This document shows, piece by piece, positions 38,613-47,504 of a DNA stretch of 64,000 nt (its first letter is position 1; each line of letters begins with the position of its first letter). A program made the translations under genes and the position numbers. The notes beneath the pieces were generated by a model. The model was given only the letters and a program-made list of their open reading frames with translations. It did not search any database and was not told the DNA's origin. Location: NCBI GenBank assembly GCA_045631645.1, contig JAZQVC010000049.1:1-64000 (forward strand), written 5' to 3'. Origin of the DNA: SIG459 sp045631645. Lineage in GTDB: Bacteria > Bacillota > Clostridia > Oscillospirales > Oscillospiraceae.

Positions 38613-38641
38613 ATATTATCATTTGGCTCAAGCCGTGTCAA
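38613..38641 (-). promoter_or_regulatory. Promoter of the T-box-cysE-cysS transcript
   Basis: On the minus strand TTGACA (38641-38636), 17-bp spacer, TAATAT (38618-38613), just upstream of stem I. Confidence 0.82.
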
Positions 38642-38724
38642 GGGAAAGCGCGTTACCCTTGAATTATTGCAGTTTATAGAGTAAAATATGTTTAATCAGA
38701 TATAGCACTTCAGGAGGACACACC

Positions 38725-39162
38725 ATGCTCATTAAGATAAAAAAGCTTCGCGAGGAAGCCCATATCCCCACTTCCGGTTCTGCTTATGCCGCAGGCTATG
38801 ATCTTTATGCCTGTCTGCCCGAGGGCGACATTGAAATTGCTCCCCACGCCACCGCAAAGGTTGGCACAGGACTTTCCATGGCAGTTCCCGAGGGCTATTT
38901 CGGCGCCATATTCGCCCGCAGCGGTCTTGCCACCAAGGAGGGTCTTCGCCCCGCAAACTGCGTCGGCGTATGCGACAGCGACTACAGAGGCGAATATATA
39001 ATTGCCCTCCACAACGATAGCGACACTCCTCGCTGCGTTACCCACGGCGAGCGCATTGCCCAGCTTGTTATCATGCCTTATCTTGGCGTGGAGTTTGAGG
39101 AATGCGATGCTCTCCCCGAAACGGAAAGAGGCGCAGGCGGCTTTGGCAGCACCGGTAAATAA
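38725..39162 (+). CDS. dut: dUTP diphosphatase
   Basis: 145 aa trimeric dUTPase. All five motifs are present: SGSAYAAGYDLYA, ARSGLA, GVCDSDYRGE, GERIAQLVI and the C-terminal P-loop-like RGAGGFGSTG. It hydrolyses dUTP to dUMP and PPi. CAGGAGG lies seven bases before the ATG. Single gene, divergent from the cys operon. Confidence 0.96.
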   Translation: MLIKIKKLREEAHIPTSGSAYAAGYDLYACLPEGDIEIAPHATAKVGTGLSMAVPEGYFGAIFARSGLATKEGLRPANCVGVCDSDYRGEYIIALHNDSDTPRCVTHGERIAQLVIMPYLGVEFEECDALPETERGAGGFGSTGK

Positions 39163-39196
39163 ACCACTATCTGCCATCTCGTGGGCATAATTACAT

Positions 39197-39225
39197 TTGC
39201 CATTGACCCATTATAATGATATAAT
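39197..39225 (+). promoter_or_regulatory. Promoter of the molybdoenzyme genes
   Basis: TTGCCA (39197-39202), 17-bp spacer, TATAAT (39220-39225), 46 bp before the start; a second TATAAT at 39212 overlaps the spacer. Confidence 0.65.
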
Positions 39226-39271
39226 ACTTCTTAAATAACACAAGTATCCATCCGAGAAGGAGGAAACTGCA

Positions 39272-42013
39272 TTGAGCAATAAATTCAAACCGGAACATCA
39301 GGCTGTTGTAAGCTTCAGTCTTATGGGTCCCGAAAGCGGCGGTCTCTGCGTTGTTGACAGCAACGAAGGCAAGATGACCCGCATTCGTCCCTATCATTAC
39401 GACACCGAATATACAAAGGCCAACTGCAATCCCTGGACCATGGAAGCCCGCGGCTCCACCTTTGTGCCCCCCGAGAGAATTCCCACCACCCATTTCGGTC
39501 TGGGCTATAAATCCCGCGTTTATTCCCCCAACCGCGTTAAGTATCCCCTCAAGCGCGTTGACTGGGACCCCAAGGGTGAACGCAATCCTCAAAACCGCGG
39601 CAAGAGCGGCTATGTCCGCATTTCCTGGGACGAGGCTGCTCAGATTTGTGCCGATGAGCTTCTGCGCATGAAGCGCACCTATGGCCCCGAAGCAGTTCTT
39701 TGCGAAAGCGACATGCACGGCGAGGGCAAGAACGTCTCCCCCAGCCACGGCTGCCCCAACCGCATGCTCTCCCTGCTGGGCGGTTACACCCTGCAGATGC
39801 GCAACATGGACTCTTGGGAAGGCTGGTACTGGGGTGCAAAGCACGTCTGGGGCTGCGAGCCCGTTGGTGAGATGGCTCCCACCGCCAACCTCATCCCCGA
39901 CATGGCAAAAAACTCCGACTCCCTCCTCTTCTGGGGCTGCGACCCTGAGGTTACTCCTCTGGGCTTCGGCATGCATCTGCCCTCCCGCCTCTGCTTCTGG
40001 TTCACCGAGCTTGGCATTAAGCAGATTTATATATGCCCCGACCTGAACTACGGCGCAGCTGTTCATGCTGACAAGTGGATCCCCATTCTCCCCAACACCG
40101 ACGCTGCAATGCAGCTTGCAATAGCCTATGTCTGGCTCACCGAGGGCACCTATGACAAGGAATACATAGCCTCCCACACCTACGGCTTCGATAAGTTCGT
40201 TGCCTATGTTATGGGCGAAGAGGACGGCATTCCCAAGACCCCCAAATGGGCCAGCGAAAAATGCGGCGTTAAACCCTGGACCATCAAGGCTCTCGCCCGC
40301 CACTGGGCAAAGAACACCACCAGTATCTGCCACGGCAACGGCGGCAGCTACATCCGCGGCCCTTATGCCAGCGAGCCTGCCCGTCTTGAGGTTATGCTTC
40401 TTGGCATGCAGGGTCTGGGACGCCCCGGCGTGCATCAGACCAAGATGATTGAGTGGAACATGTGGGCAAAGGACTTCCCCGTTCCCTTCACCCCCGTGAA
40501 GAGCGTGCCCATGCCCCATATATGCGACGCTCTGCGTCCCATCAAGGGCGACCTGCCCGACACCGTCAACATGAAGCGTTTCGTCCTCTCCCCCGAACAG
40601 AAGGAGAGAGCACCCGAGCTTGTTGACCTTTTCAAGCAGTTCCCTGCCCCCACCCAGTTCATCCCCCGCTGCCTCGTTCAGAAGGCAATCGTGGACGGTC
40701 ATGCCGAGTGGTACGGCATGCATATGTTCTCCTCCAGCCAGGTGCCGGACAAGAACAACTACCGTCAGCCCACCAATATATATCAGTTTGAAAAGATAAC
40801 TTATCCCCGTCCCGGCCAGTCCAGAGTTCATATGCTCTGGTCCACTGCCCCCTGCAACGTCACCTGCTGGAACCACGGCAATATGTTCATCGATGCTTAC
40901 CGCGATCCCTCCATCGAGACCTTCGTCATCCAGCACCCCTGGCTTGAGAACGACTGCTACTTTGCAGACCTCATTCTCCCCGTTGCAACCAAGCACGAGC
41001 TGGCCGACATCGGCAACGACTATTCCAGCGGCGTTTTCCAGTCCATCTATCTGGAAGAGCCTTCCATTGAGCCCATTGGCGAATCCCTCAGCGACTTTGA
41101 CGTTTGCGTGAAGGTCTGCGAGAAGCTGGGTCAGGAATATGTGGATGCCTATACCGGAAAGCTCACCGAGGCAGAACGCGTCCGCTTCTTCTATAAGGCC
41201 ACCGGCTGCGAGGACACCATGAGCTGGGAAGAATTCAAGCAGCGCAAGGTTTTCGTTATCCCCTGCGACCCCAAGGCACAGGAGAAGCCCGCAGGACTTT
41301 ATAAGTTCTGGTCCGACCCCGAAAACAACAAGCTCACCACCCCCACCGGTCTTCTGGAATACTCCAGCAAGGACATCGAGACCTATATGCCCGATGATCC
41401 CGAGCGTCCTCCCGTTCCCCACTGGATCGAGAAGAGCGAGACCCACGATGAGCGTCTTTCCTCCGAAAGAGCAAAGAAGTATCCCCTCCTCTGCATGTCT
41501 AACCACGGACGCTGGCGCGTGCACGCACAGTGCGACGACATCATCTGGAACCGTGAGGTTGAGACCATGAAAGTTCGTGCCAAGGACGGATACCAGTATG
41601 AGCCTCTGTGGATCAACCCCGCCGAAGCCGAAAAGCGCGGCATTGCCCACGGCGACATTGTTAAAATCTATAACGAGCGCGGCATCGTTCTGGCAGGTGC
41701 TTACGTCACCGAGAGACTTATGCCCCAGGTCTGCTACATCGACCACGGCAGCCGCCTCGACCCCATCATCCCCGGCTGGCTTGACCGCGGCGGATGCATA
41801 AACTCCATCACCCCCACCGGAATGACCAGCAAAAACTGCACCGGCATGGCCACCAGCGGCTTCCTCGTAGAAGTTGAAAAGGTTACTGACGAGGAAATGG
41901 AGGCCTGGAAGCGCGATTATCCCGAAGCCTTCGCCCGCAAAGTTCACCCCGACGCTGGTGTATGCCTTGACGGCTGGCTCATTGGCGGAGACAAGGAGGG
42001 CAACCTTATATGA
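39272..42013 (+). CDS. Molybdopterin oxidoreductase, pyrogallol transhydroxylase-like large subunit
   Basis: 913 aa, TTG start with AAGGAGG nine bases upstream. It belongs to the DMSO-reductase superfamily with bis-MGD cofactor. Visible elements include YVRISWDEAAQI, HGCPNRML, LLFWGCDPEV, a PGVHQTKM segment and a C-terminal dinucleotide-binding region (PLWINPAEAEKRGI). There is no N-terminal CxxC-type Fe-S motif and no Tat signal, so it is cytoplasmic and the clusters sit on the partner subunit. This matches transhydroxylase (AthL, about 875 aa) of Pelobacter acidigallici. The small-subunit start overlaps its stop (ATGA). Catechol dehydroxylases are related alternatives; the substrate is inferred. 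Confidence 0.78.
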   Translation: MSNKFKPEHQAVVSFSLMGPESGGLCVVDSNEGKMTRIRPYHYDTEYTKANCNPWTMEARGSTFVPPERIPTTHFGLGYKSRVYSPNRVKYPLKRVDWDPKGERNPQNRGKSGYVRISWDEAAQICADELLRMKRTYGPEAVLCESDMHGEGKNVSPSHGCPNRMLSLLGGYTLQMRNMDSWEGWYWGAKHVWGCEPVGEMAPTANLIPDMAKNSDSLLFWGCDPEVTPLGFGMHLPSRLCFWFTELGIKQIYICPDLNYGAAVHADKWIPILPNTDAAMQLAIAYVWLTEGTYDKEYIASHTYGFDKFVAYVMGEEDGIPKTPKWASEKCGVKPWTIKALARHWAKNTTSICHGNGGSYIRGPYASEPARLEVMLLGMQGLGRPGVHQTKMIEWNMWAKDFPVPFTPVKSVPMPHICDALRPIKGDLPDTVNMKRFVLSPEQKERAPELVDLFKQFPAPTQFIPRCLVQKAIVDGHAEWYGMHMFSSSQVPDKNNYRQPTNIYQFEKITYPRPGQSRVHMLWSTAPCNVTCWNHGNMFIDAYRDPSIETFVIQHPWLENDCYFADLILPVATKHELADIGNDYSSGVFQSIYLEEPSIEPIGESLSDFDVCVKVCEKLGQEYVDAYTGKLTEAERVRFFYKATGCEDTMSWEEFKQRKVFVIPCDPKAQEKPAGLYKFWSDPENNKLTTPTGLLEYSSKDIETYMPDDPERPPVPHWIEKSETHDERLSSERAKKYPLLCMSNHGRWRVHAQCDDIIWNREVETMKVRAKDGYQYEPLWINPAEAEKRGIAHGDIVKIYNERGIVLAGAYVTERLMPQVCYIDHGSRLDPIIPGWLDRGGCINSITPTGMTSKNCTGMATSGFLVEVEKVTDEEMEAWKRDYPEAFARKVHPDAGVCLDGWLIGGDKEGNLI

Positions 42014-42825
42014 GCAAAGTATTTATAGTTGATATCGCCCGATGCACCGGCTGCTATAACTGCCAGTTGGTCTGCAAGGACGAACACTGCGGCAACGACT
42101 GGAGTCCCTATGCAAAGCCCCAGCCCATGACCGGACATTTCTGGGCAAAGGTTGAGCAGAAAACCGTGGGCAGCATTCCCAAGGTTAAGGTCAATTACAC
42201 CCCCACCTTCTGCAACCACTGCAAGAATGCTCCCTGCCTTGCAGCCGCCGAAAATGGCGCTGTTTACCGCAGAGACGACGGTCTTATTATCATCGACCCC
42301 GAAAAGGCAGCAGGTCAGAAGCAGCTTGTGGACTCCTGCCCCTACGGTGCAATTTACTGGAACGAGGCGCTAAGCCTCCCCCAGAAATGCACAGGCTGCG
42401 CCCATCTGTTGGATAACGGCACTGCCGTTCCCCGCTGCGTTGAGGCCTGCCCCACTGATGCAATCATCTTCGGCGAGGAGAGTGAACTTAAAGAGCAGCT
42501 TGCAGGCGCCGCAACTCTCCGCCCCGAGCTGGGTCTCGCTCCTCAGGTTTATTACCGCCACCTTCCCGGTCAGTTCGTAGGCGGCACCATCTATGACCCC
42601 GAGGAAGAAGAAATCATTGAAGGCGCAAAATGCCGCCTTCTCAGCGGCGGCAAAACTTGGATAGACTACAGCGATGATTTCGGCGATTTCTGGTTCAAGG
42701 ATCTCCCCGAAGGCAAGTTCAGTCTTGTTATCACCGCCAAGGGCTATAAGGATGTTAACATTGAGGATATCAGCACCATCGGTGACTGCGTAAGCCTCGG
42801 CGACATCCCCATGGAAAAGAAATGA
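42010..42825 (+). CDS. Fe-S subunit, pyrogallol transhydroxylase-like small subunit
   Basis: 271 aa. Ferredoxin-type cysteine groups are CTGCYNCQLVC, CNHCKNAPC, CPYG, CTGCAHLL and CVEACPT, enough for three [4Fe-4S] clusters. ENGAVYRRDDGLIIIDPEKA and CPYGAIYWNE closely resemble the beta subunit of Pelobacter transhydroxylase. Residues about 185-271 form a transthyretin/Cna-B-like beta domain (FWFKDLPEGKFSLVITAKGY), which is also present in that enzyme and unusual among other electron-transfer subunits. Overlaps the large-subunit gene by 4 bp. Confidence 0.8.
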   Translation: MSKVFIVDIARCTGCYNCQLVCKDEHCGNDWSPYAKPQPMTGHFWAKVEQKTVGSIPKVKVNYTPTFCNHCKNAPCLAAAENGAVYRRDDGLIIIDPEKAAGQKQLVDSCPYGAIYWNEALSLPQKCTGCAHLLDNGTAVPRCVEACPTDAIIFGEESELKEQLAGAATLRPELGLAPQVYYRHLPGQFVGGTIYDPEEEEIIEGAKCRLLSGGKTWIDYSDDFGDFWFKDLPEGKFSLVITAKGYKDVNIEDISTIGDCVSLGDIPMEKK

Positions 42826-42830
42826 AATAA

Positions 42831-42865
42831 AAAAATAGCTGTGTCTTTTCGACACAGCTATTTTT
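42831..42865. terminator. Bidirectional terminator
   Basis: A perfect 15-bp stem (AAAAATAGCTGTGTC and complement, loop TTTTC). It ends the molybdoenzyme operon and also the convergent 26-codon gene. Confidence 0.95.
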
Positions 42866-42880
42866 TATTATCTCTAAGGA

Positions 42881-42961
42881 TCAGACCTTCAGGCCGTGGA
42901 CAGTCATTGCAATCATTCCGGCCAGATACATAGCTCCAAAAGTTACGAAAGCAATAAACAT
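42881..42961 (-). CDS. 26-aa single-helix membrane peptide
   Basis: Reading leftward, AAAGGAG lies eight bases before ATG 42961. The frame encodes 26 residues, MFIAFVTFGAMYLAGMIAMT followed by VHGLKV, then TGA. This is one hydrophobic helix with a short basic end. It has its own plausible promoter (TTAGGC-17-TATACT, 43099-43071) and an intrinsic terminator just after the stop (42831-42865). No family is recognised. A role as a small subunit or regulator of a membrane transporter is a guess from size and shape. Confidence 0.7.
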   Translation of the reverse strand: MFIAFVTFGAMYLAGMIAMTVHGLKV

Positions 42962-43484
42962 CGCAGTATCTCCTTTCAAAATTCAAGCAAATTGCCTATG
43001 GCGTCGTGCGCCTTCCTTCAATTTCAGTATATTCTGTTTTTGCAGGAATTCAAGCATTTTCATCAGAAGCAGTATAGTTCACTTGGGCATTTTGCCTAAT
43101 TTTTCTATTTAAGTGAAGTTTTTGCAAGTTTTCCTTCGTAACTTTCATTATCCCATCCTGCATTTTTTCAAATGCATCCTTCACATCTCAAAAATTCATT
43201 TTCTTTTGAGCAAAGAAGCAAAAGATTCAAAATTTGAATAATTGCTCTTTTAATCCTTCATTGTTGTGTGCGCCTATTACGCACAAGAATCTTTTCTGCA
43301 TTTTTGATTTTTCATAATTCGTCAGCGCAAAGCCGCATAAGGGCAAATTTGTTTTTTAGGGGCTCACAAGGCCATCATCGGGAAATAGTCTTAGGAATTT
43401 TTGTTAAAAACAGCAGGGCGGAAATTCTCTTCTTATAATAATTTGAATTTTTCTTTATTGGCTTATTCATCTCGTCCCATATCC
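42962..43484. other. Long AT-rich intergenic region
   Basis: About 520 bp without a gene on either strand beyond the leader of the 26-codon gene. It holds a 15-bp palindrome, ATTCAAAATTTGAAT (43225-43239), and an inverted pair GTGCG-N7-CGCAC near 43268-43284. These look like regulator sites between the divergent peptide and flavoenzyme promoters. Confidence 0.45.
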
Positions 43485-43513
43485 TTGACGGGTGGGACTA
43501 AAATTGGTATCCT
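43485..43513 (+). promoter_or_regulatory. Promoter of the flavoenzyme pair
   Basis: TTGACG (43485-43490), 17-bp spacer, TATCCT (43508-43513), 34 bp before the start codon. An inverted repeat GTCCCA...TGGGAC (43474-43498) flanks the -35 and may be an operator. Confidence 0.6.
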
Positions 43514-43547
43514 ATATTTATATATAAACACGAAAGGGAACTGCATT

Positions 43548-45530
43548 ATGGGAAGCGATTTCATCCACGTTTTTTCACCCATTGAGATAAGAGGTCTTGA
43601 GTACAAAAACCGCATACACATGGCTCCCACCTCCCCCAAATACACCGATTACAAGGGCTTCATGACCACGGAGCATATCGAATATTTCCGCCCCATAGCA
43701 AAGGGCGGTGCGGGCATAATCACCCTCGGAAACTGCACTGTTGATATTGAGAAGTTTCAGGATGAGCCCAGACAGGTGGCACTTGATAATGACCACTACA
43801 TCCCCGGTCTCACCCGCCTTGTGGACATGTTCGACCAGTATGGCGTTGTTGGCCAGTGCGAGATAAACCATTCCGGTCTGGACAATAACTATGACCTGAA
43901 TCTTTCTCCCGGTCTGGGCCCCACCGCACAGCTTATGCCCAACGAGATAATGCGCGCCAACATCAAGGGCAGAGCCCCCGTTGCAGCGGAGGAAATGAGC
44001 ATTGCCCAGATCAAGGAGATTGAGCAGAAATACATAGACGCCGCTTTCCGCTGCAAGAGAGCCGGTATGAACTCCTGCTTCCTCCACGCAGGACACACCA
44101 ACCTTATCGCCCAGTTTTCCAGCCCTCTCTATAACCGCAGAAACGACGAATACGGCGGCAGCCTTGAAAACCGTGCAAGATTCTGCATGGAGATTCTTGA
44201 GGGTATACGTAAAAAATGCGGCGAGGATTTCGTCATTGAAATGCGCGTTTCCGCCGACGAGATTCACCCCGATGGCATGCATTTCGAAGAGACAAAGCGC
44301 TGGCTGCAGATGATGGACGGAATGTTCGACATCGTCAATGTCTCCGCAGGTATGCACACCGATATTAACTATTTCAAATACTGGTCTCCCCATATGTTCA
44401 TGGGGAAGATGATAAACGTTAAGTACGCAGCCGAACTCAAAAAACTTCTCCGAAGCAAGGTAAGCACCGTTGCCGGAATTGACAATCTTACAAGCGCCGA
44501 GAAGATTCTCTCCGAGGGCTGGGCTGATTTTGTTCTCATGGCTCGTCCCCTTATGGCAGACCCCGAGATGCCCAGAAAATATGCTTTCAACGCTCCCGAG
44601 GAGGTTCGCCCCTGCATCCGCTGCAACTTCTGCGGCAAGCGCGTGCGTGAAACTAAAACCGTTGCCTGCGGCGTTAACCCCAAGCTTGGCAGAGAGCTCG
44701 AGCTCGACCACGGCGAAGTTCCCCTTGCCCGTACCAAGAAAAAGGTTCTCGTTGTTGGCTCAGGTCCTGCAGGCATGCAGGCCACCCTCACTCTCAAAGA
44801 GCGCGGACACGATGTCATAGTTCTTGAGAAAAACGAGAGCGTCGGCGGTAATCTTGTCACCGCCGCAGCAATGCATCTCAAGGAGGATATGCCCGTCTAC
44901 AGAGATTGGCTCATCCGCAAGTTCCTTGAAAGCGGCGCCGATATACGCACCTCCACAGAGGCAACAGCCGAACTTGTTAAGGAAATCAAGCCCGACGCAA
45001 TGATAATTGCCGCAGGCGCAGACCCGGTAATAGTCAAAGTTCCCGGCTTCGACCTGCCTCACGTCCACTGGTGCGGCGACGCTGACATGGGCAAATGCCC
45101 CGTGGGTGACGAAATAGTTATCATAGGCGGCGGTAGCGTTGGTCTTGAAGGTGGCGCAGCTCAGGCAGCTTTCGGCAAAAAGGTTACCGTAATCGAAATG
45201 CTCCCCCAGCTCCCCAAGGGAGTTGTCCGAGCCGACAAGGAGCTTTGTGAGATTATAGAAAATGCAGGCGGTGCCGTTAAAACCGGCAGAAAGCTCCTTT
45301 CCATCCACAGCGACCATGTTGTCTGCCTCAACACTGCAAGCGGCGAGGAAGAAATTTATCCCTGCGATACGGTGCTTATGGCGGCAGGTCTCAAGCCCCG
45401 CAAAGACACCGTTAACGCTCTTCGCCATGCCATTCCCGAGACGGAGGTTTATGTTATAGGCGATTGCCTTCGTCCCCGCATGATAGGCGACGCCGTCCGC
45501 GAGGGTTTCGGCACTGCCCTCATTATCTGA
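43548..45530 (+). CDS. Old Yellow Enzyme/2,4-dienoyl-CoA reductase-type Fe-S flavoprotein
   Basis: 660 aa from ATG 43548 (AAAGGGA upstream). An FMN TIM barrel covers residues 1-345 (IEIRGLEYKNRIHMAP, QFSSPLYNRRNDEYGGS). A [4Fe-4S] site follows at Cys356, 359, 362 and 374. An FAD/NAD(P)-binding half has GSGPAGMQ near residue 403 and a second nucleotide fold, IIGGGSVGLEGG. Relatives reduce enoates, bile-acid intermediates or cinnamates with NAD(P)H. The FAD enzyme gene follows 16 bp later. Substrate unknown. Confidence 0.88.
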   Translation: MGSDFIHVFSPIEIRGLEYKNRIHMAPTSPKYTDYKGFMTTEHIEYFRPIAKGGAGIITLGNCTVDIEKFQDEPRQVALDNDHYIPGLTRLVDMFDQYGVVGQCEINHSGLDNNYDLNLSPGLGPTAQLMPNEIMRANIKGRAPVAAEEMSIAQIKEIEQKYIDAAFRCKRAGMNSCFLHAGHTNLIAQFSSPLYNRRNDEYGGSLENRARFCMEILEGIRKKCGEDFVIEMRVSADEIHPDGMHFEETKRWLQMMDGMFDIVNVSAGMHTDINYFKYWSPHMFMGKMINVKYAAELKKLLRSKVSTVAGIDNLTSAEKILSEGWADFVLMARPLMADPEMPRKYAFNAPEEVRPCIRCNFCGKRVRETKTVACGVNPKLGRELELDHGEVPLARTKKKVLVVGSGPAGMQATLTLKERGHDVIVLEKNESVGGNLVTAAAMHLKEDMPVYRDWLIRKFLESGADIRTSTEATAELVKEIKPDAMIIAAGADPVIVKVPGFDLPHVHWCGDADMGKCPVGDEIVIIGGGSVGLEGGAAQAAFGKKVTVIEMLPQLPKGVVRADKELCEIIENAGGAVKTGRKLLSIHSDHVVCLNTASGEEEIYPCDTVLMAAGLKPRKDTVNALRHAIPETEVYVIGDCLRPRMIGDAVREGFGTALII

Positions 45531-45546
45531 GAAAGAAGGCACAATA

Positions 45547-47070
45547 ATGTCAAATATCAATAATTGCTGGGGCAGTTGGGCAAGGCAGCCTGAGCCCATT
45601 GCTGACGAAGATATTATCTCCACCGAAAATTGCGAAGTTCTTATCCTCGGTGCAGGCATTTCCGGAATGAGCTGCGCCCTTCGTGCAGCCCAGGGCGGCG
45701 CAAAAGTGACCGTAATGGAAAAGGGCGCAAAATGGTCAGCCCGCGGCGGCAACATCGGCGTTGCCGGCTCCAAATATATGAAGAGTCTTGGCTATGAAAA
45801 CGATATAGACGCGCTGAGCAGAGAGTGGATAAAGCGCTGCGGCAGCCGCTGCAGCGAGGAGCTTGTGCGCCTTTATTTCACCCGCAGCAGCGACGCTATG
45901 GACTGGCTGCTCGACATAGTCACCGCCCCCGAATACGGCGCAAGACCCGAACTTCAGGCTTGTATCTATCGCGGAGAAACATATCGCGAGCATATGGGTT
46001 CTCACCGCATTTTTGACGGACCTATGGCAAAAAAAGGACTGCGTCCCGGTGCTGCCGACGCGGTTCACGCAATGTACTGCGAAGCATTGAAGCTTGGAGT
46101 TAAGTTTATTTTCAACTGCAGCGCCTGCCGCCTTATCAAGGAAAACGGTCGCGTTAGCGCTGCAATCGGCTCTTTCGCAGATGGATATGTCCGCATTAAT
46201 GCCTCCAAAGGCGTAGTTATTGCCACAGGCGATATAAGCGGCAACAATGAAATGTGCGCCGATCTCGCTCCCCTTGCCAACTGCTGCCCCAAAATTTATA
46301 CCCCTGTCGGTCAGAACACAGGCGACGGACACCGTCTCGGCCTTTGGGCAGGCGGCTCTTTCGAGCAGCAGCCCTTCCCTCTTATGCTCCATCCTCAGGC
46401 CTATTTCTTCTCCAACCTTTGCTTCCTTTTTGTGGACAAAAAAGGTCGCCGTTTTATGAATGAGGATAACTATATTCAGGGTAAGTGCAATACCCTGCTC
46501 AGCAAAAACATGGATTATGCATGGTCTATCATTGACTCTGCATGGGCTAAGAAAATCCCTGCTACTTTGCCTTACGGCGGCGGTATTTTCTGGGATATTG
46601 ACCACGGTCCCGATGACAACGAATTCCCCACGGAGAAATTCGCAGGTATGCTTGAGCGCGGACTCAAAGCCGGCACTGCGGTTATGGCGGATAGCTTTGA
46701 AGCCCTTGCCGAAAAAATGGGCGTTGACAAGGAAAGCTTCGCCACCTCTGCCGCAAGATATAACGCAGCCTGCCAGTCGGGCAAGGATAGCGATTTCGGC
46801 AAGAGAAAAGAGCTTCTCATTGGCCTTGATAAGCCCCCTTATTACGCCCTCAAGTTCGGCAGCGCGGTTCTTGCTGTTGTCGGTGGACTTCGTGTCGGCG
46901 CGGATATGGGCGTTCTTGACGAGAACAACGACAGCGTTGACGGTCTTTATGCAATCGGAAACGCCGCCGGCGGACGCTATGGAGTTGACTATCCCATGGT
47001 TATTCCCGGCAACAGCCACGGCACAGCTCTCACATTTGGCTATCTCCTCGGTGAAATCCTTACAAAATAA
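45547..47070 (+). CDS. FAD-binding fumarate-reductase-like oxidoreductase
   Basis: 507 aa. The FAD dinucleotide site is LGAGISGMSC at residues 34-43 and the second FAD contact is ARGGNIGVAG. The C-terminal GLYAIGNAAGGRYGVDYP and GNSHGTALTFGYLLG are typical of the FAD_binding_2 family (fumarate, urocanate, aryl-acrylate reductases, ketosteroid dehydrogenases). No signal peptide or heme motif is present, so it is a soluble cytoplasmic member. Probably acts on the same compound as the upstream flavoprotein; that is inference from the operon. Confidence 0.82.
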   Translation: MSNINNCWGSWARQPEPIADEDIISTENCEVLILGAGISGMSCALRAAQGGAKVTVMEKGAKWSARGGNIGVAGSKYMKSLGYENDIDALSREWIKRCGSRCSEELVRLYFTRSSDAMDWLLDIVTAPEYGARPELQACIYRGETYREHMGSHRIFDGPMAKKGLRPGAADAVHAMYCEALKLGVKFIFNCSACRLIKENGRVSAAIGSFADGYVRINASKGVVIATGDISGNNEMCADLAPLANCCPKIYTPVGQNTGDGHRLGLWAGGSFEQQPFPLMLHPQAYFFSNLCFLFVDKKGRRFMNEDNYIQGKCNTLLSKNMDYAWSIIDSAWAKKIPATLPYGGGIFWDIDHGPDDNEFPTEKFAGMLERGLKAGTAVMADSFEALAEKMGVDKESFATSAARYNAACQSGKDSDFGKRKELLIGLDKPPYYALKFGSAVLAVVGGLRVGADMGVLDENNDSVDGLYAIGNAAGGRYGVDYPMVIPGNSHGTALTFGYLLGEILTK

Positions 47071-47071
47071 C

Positions 47072-47106
47072 AAAAAAGAGCATCCCTCATAGGGATGCTC
47101 TTTTTT
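47072..47106. terminator. Bidirectional terminator
   Basis: AAAAAAGAGCATCCCT and complement with loop CAT. The stem is nearly identical to the one at 56404-56436. Confidence 0.95.
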
Positions 47107-47485
47107 AATGTTCGTGGCAATGGGACTCGTCGTTACATCCGCCGCCGCAGCCGGGGCCTCCCTCATATTCGGGGATGATGGGCAGCAGACCTCTGTCCGC
47201 TTTTTTGGCGGCAATGAGGACATTTTCTCCCGCGCCGTCATAACGGGTTATGCTCTCATCGGCAATGGGGTCGAAGCAGCGTTGACCTATATGGATTCCG
47301 CAGACAACAGCCTCGCACCAAGTTTCTATTATCTTCTCCACATAGTCCATAGGCTCTTTGCTTTCAACTGCTTCGCAGATGCTGCCATCGTCAGTTTCGA
47401 TTATCAGCAGTGCGGGAGCGGTTTCGAAGCACTCAGGCACTATACCCTCAAGATTGGGGAGAGTGGACATTACTGCAATTTTCAT
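47105..47485 (-). CDS. NifX/NafY-family (dinitrogenase cofactor) protein with Cys/His tail
   Basis: 126 aa. The fold region (MKIAVMSTLPNLEGIVPECF, then an acidic middle with VVCGIHIGQRCF) matches the dinitrogenase Fe-Mo cofactor domain that binds iron-molybdenum clusters or related metal centres. The C-terminus GGPGCGGGCNDESHCHEH looks metal-binding. No nitrogenase gene is in the window. It lies last behind the ABC importer genes, after a hairpin, in a Mo-enzyme-rich island, so a metal-cofactor handling role is reasonable but unproven. Confidence 0.78.
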   Translation of the reverse strand: MKIAVMSTLPNLEGIVPECFETAPALLIIETDDGSICEAVESKEPMDYVEKIIETWCEAVVCGIHIGQRCFDPIADESITRYDGAGENVLIAAKKADRGLLPIIPEYEGGPGCGGGCNDESHCHEH

Positions 47486-47504
47486 AGATAGTTCCTTTCA
47501 AATG

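Noticed and set aside
39191..41947. 918-codon frame antisense to the molybdoenzyme large subunit
   Set aside because: Same shadow effect; the plus-strand protein has clear family motifs.
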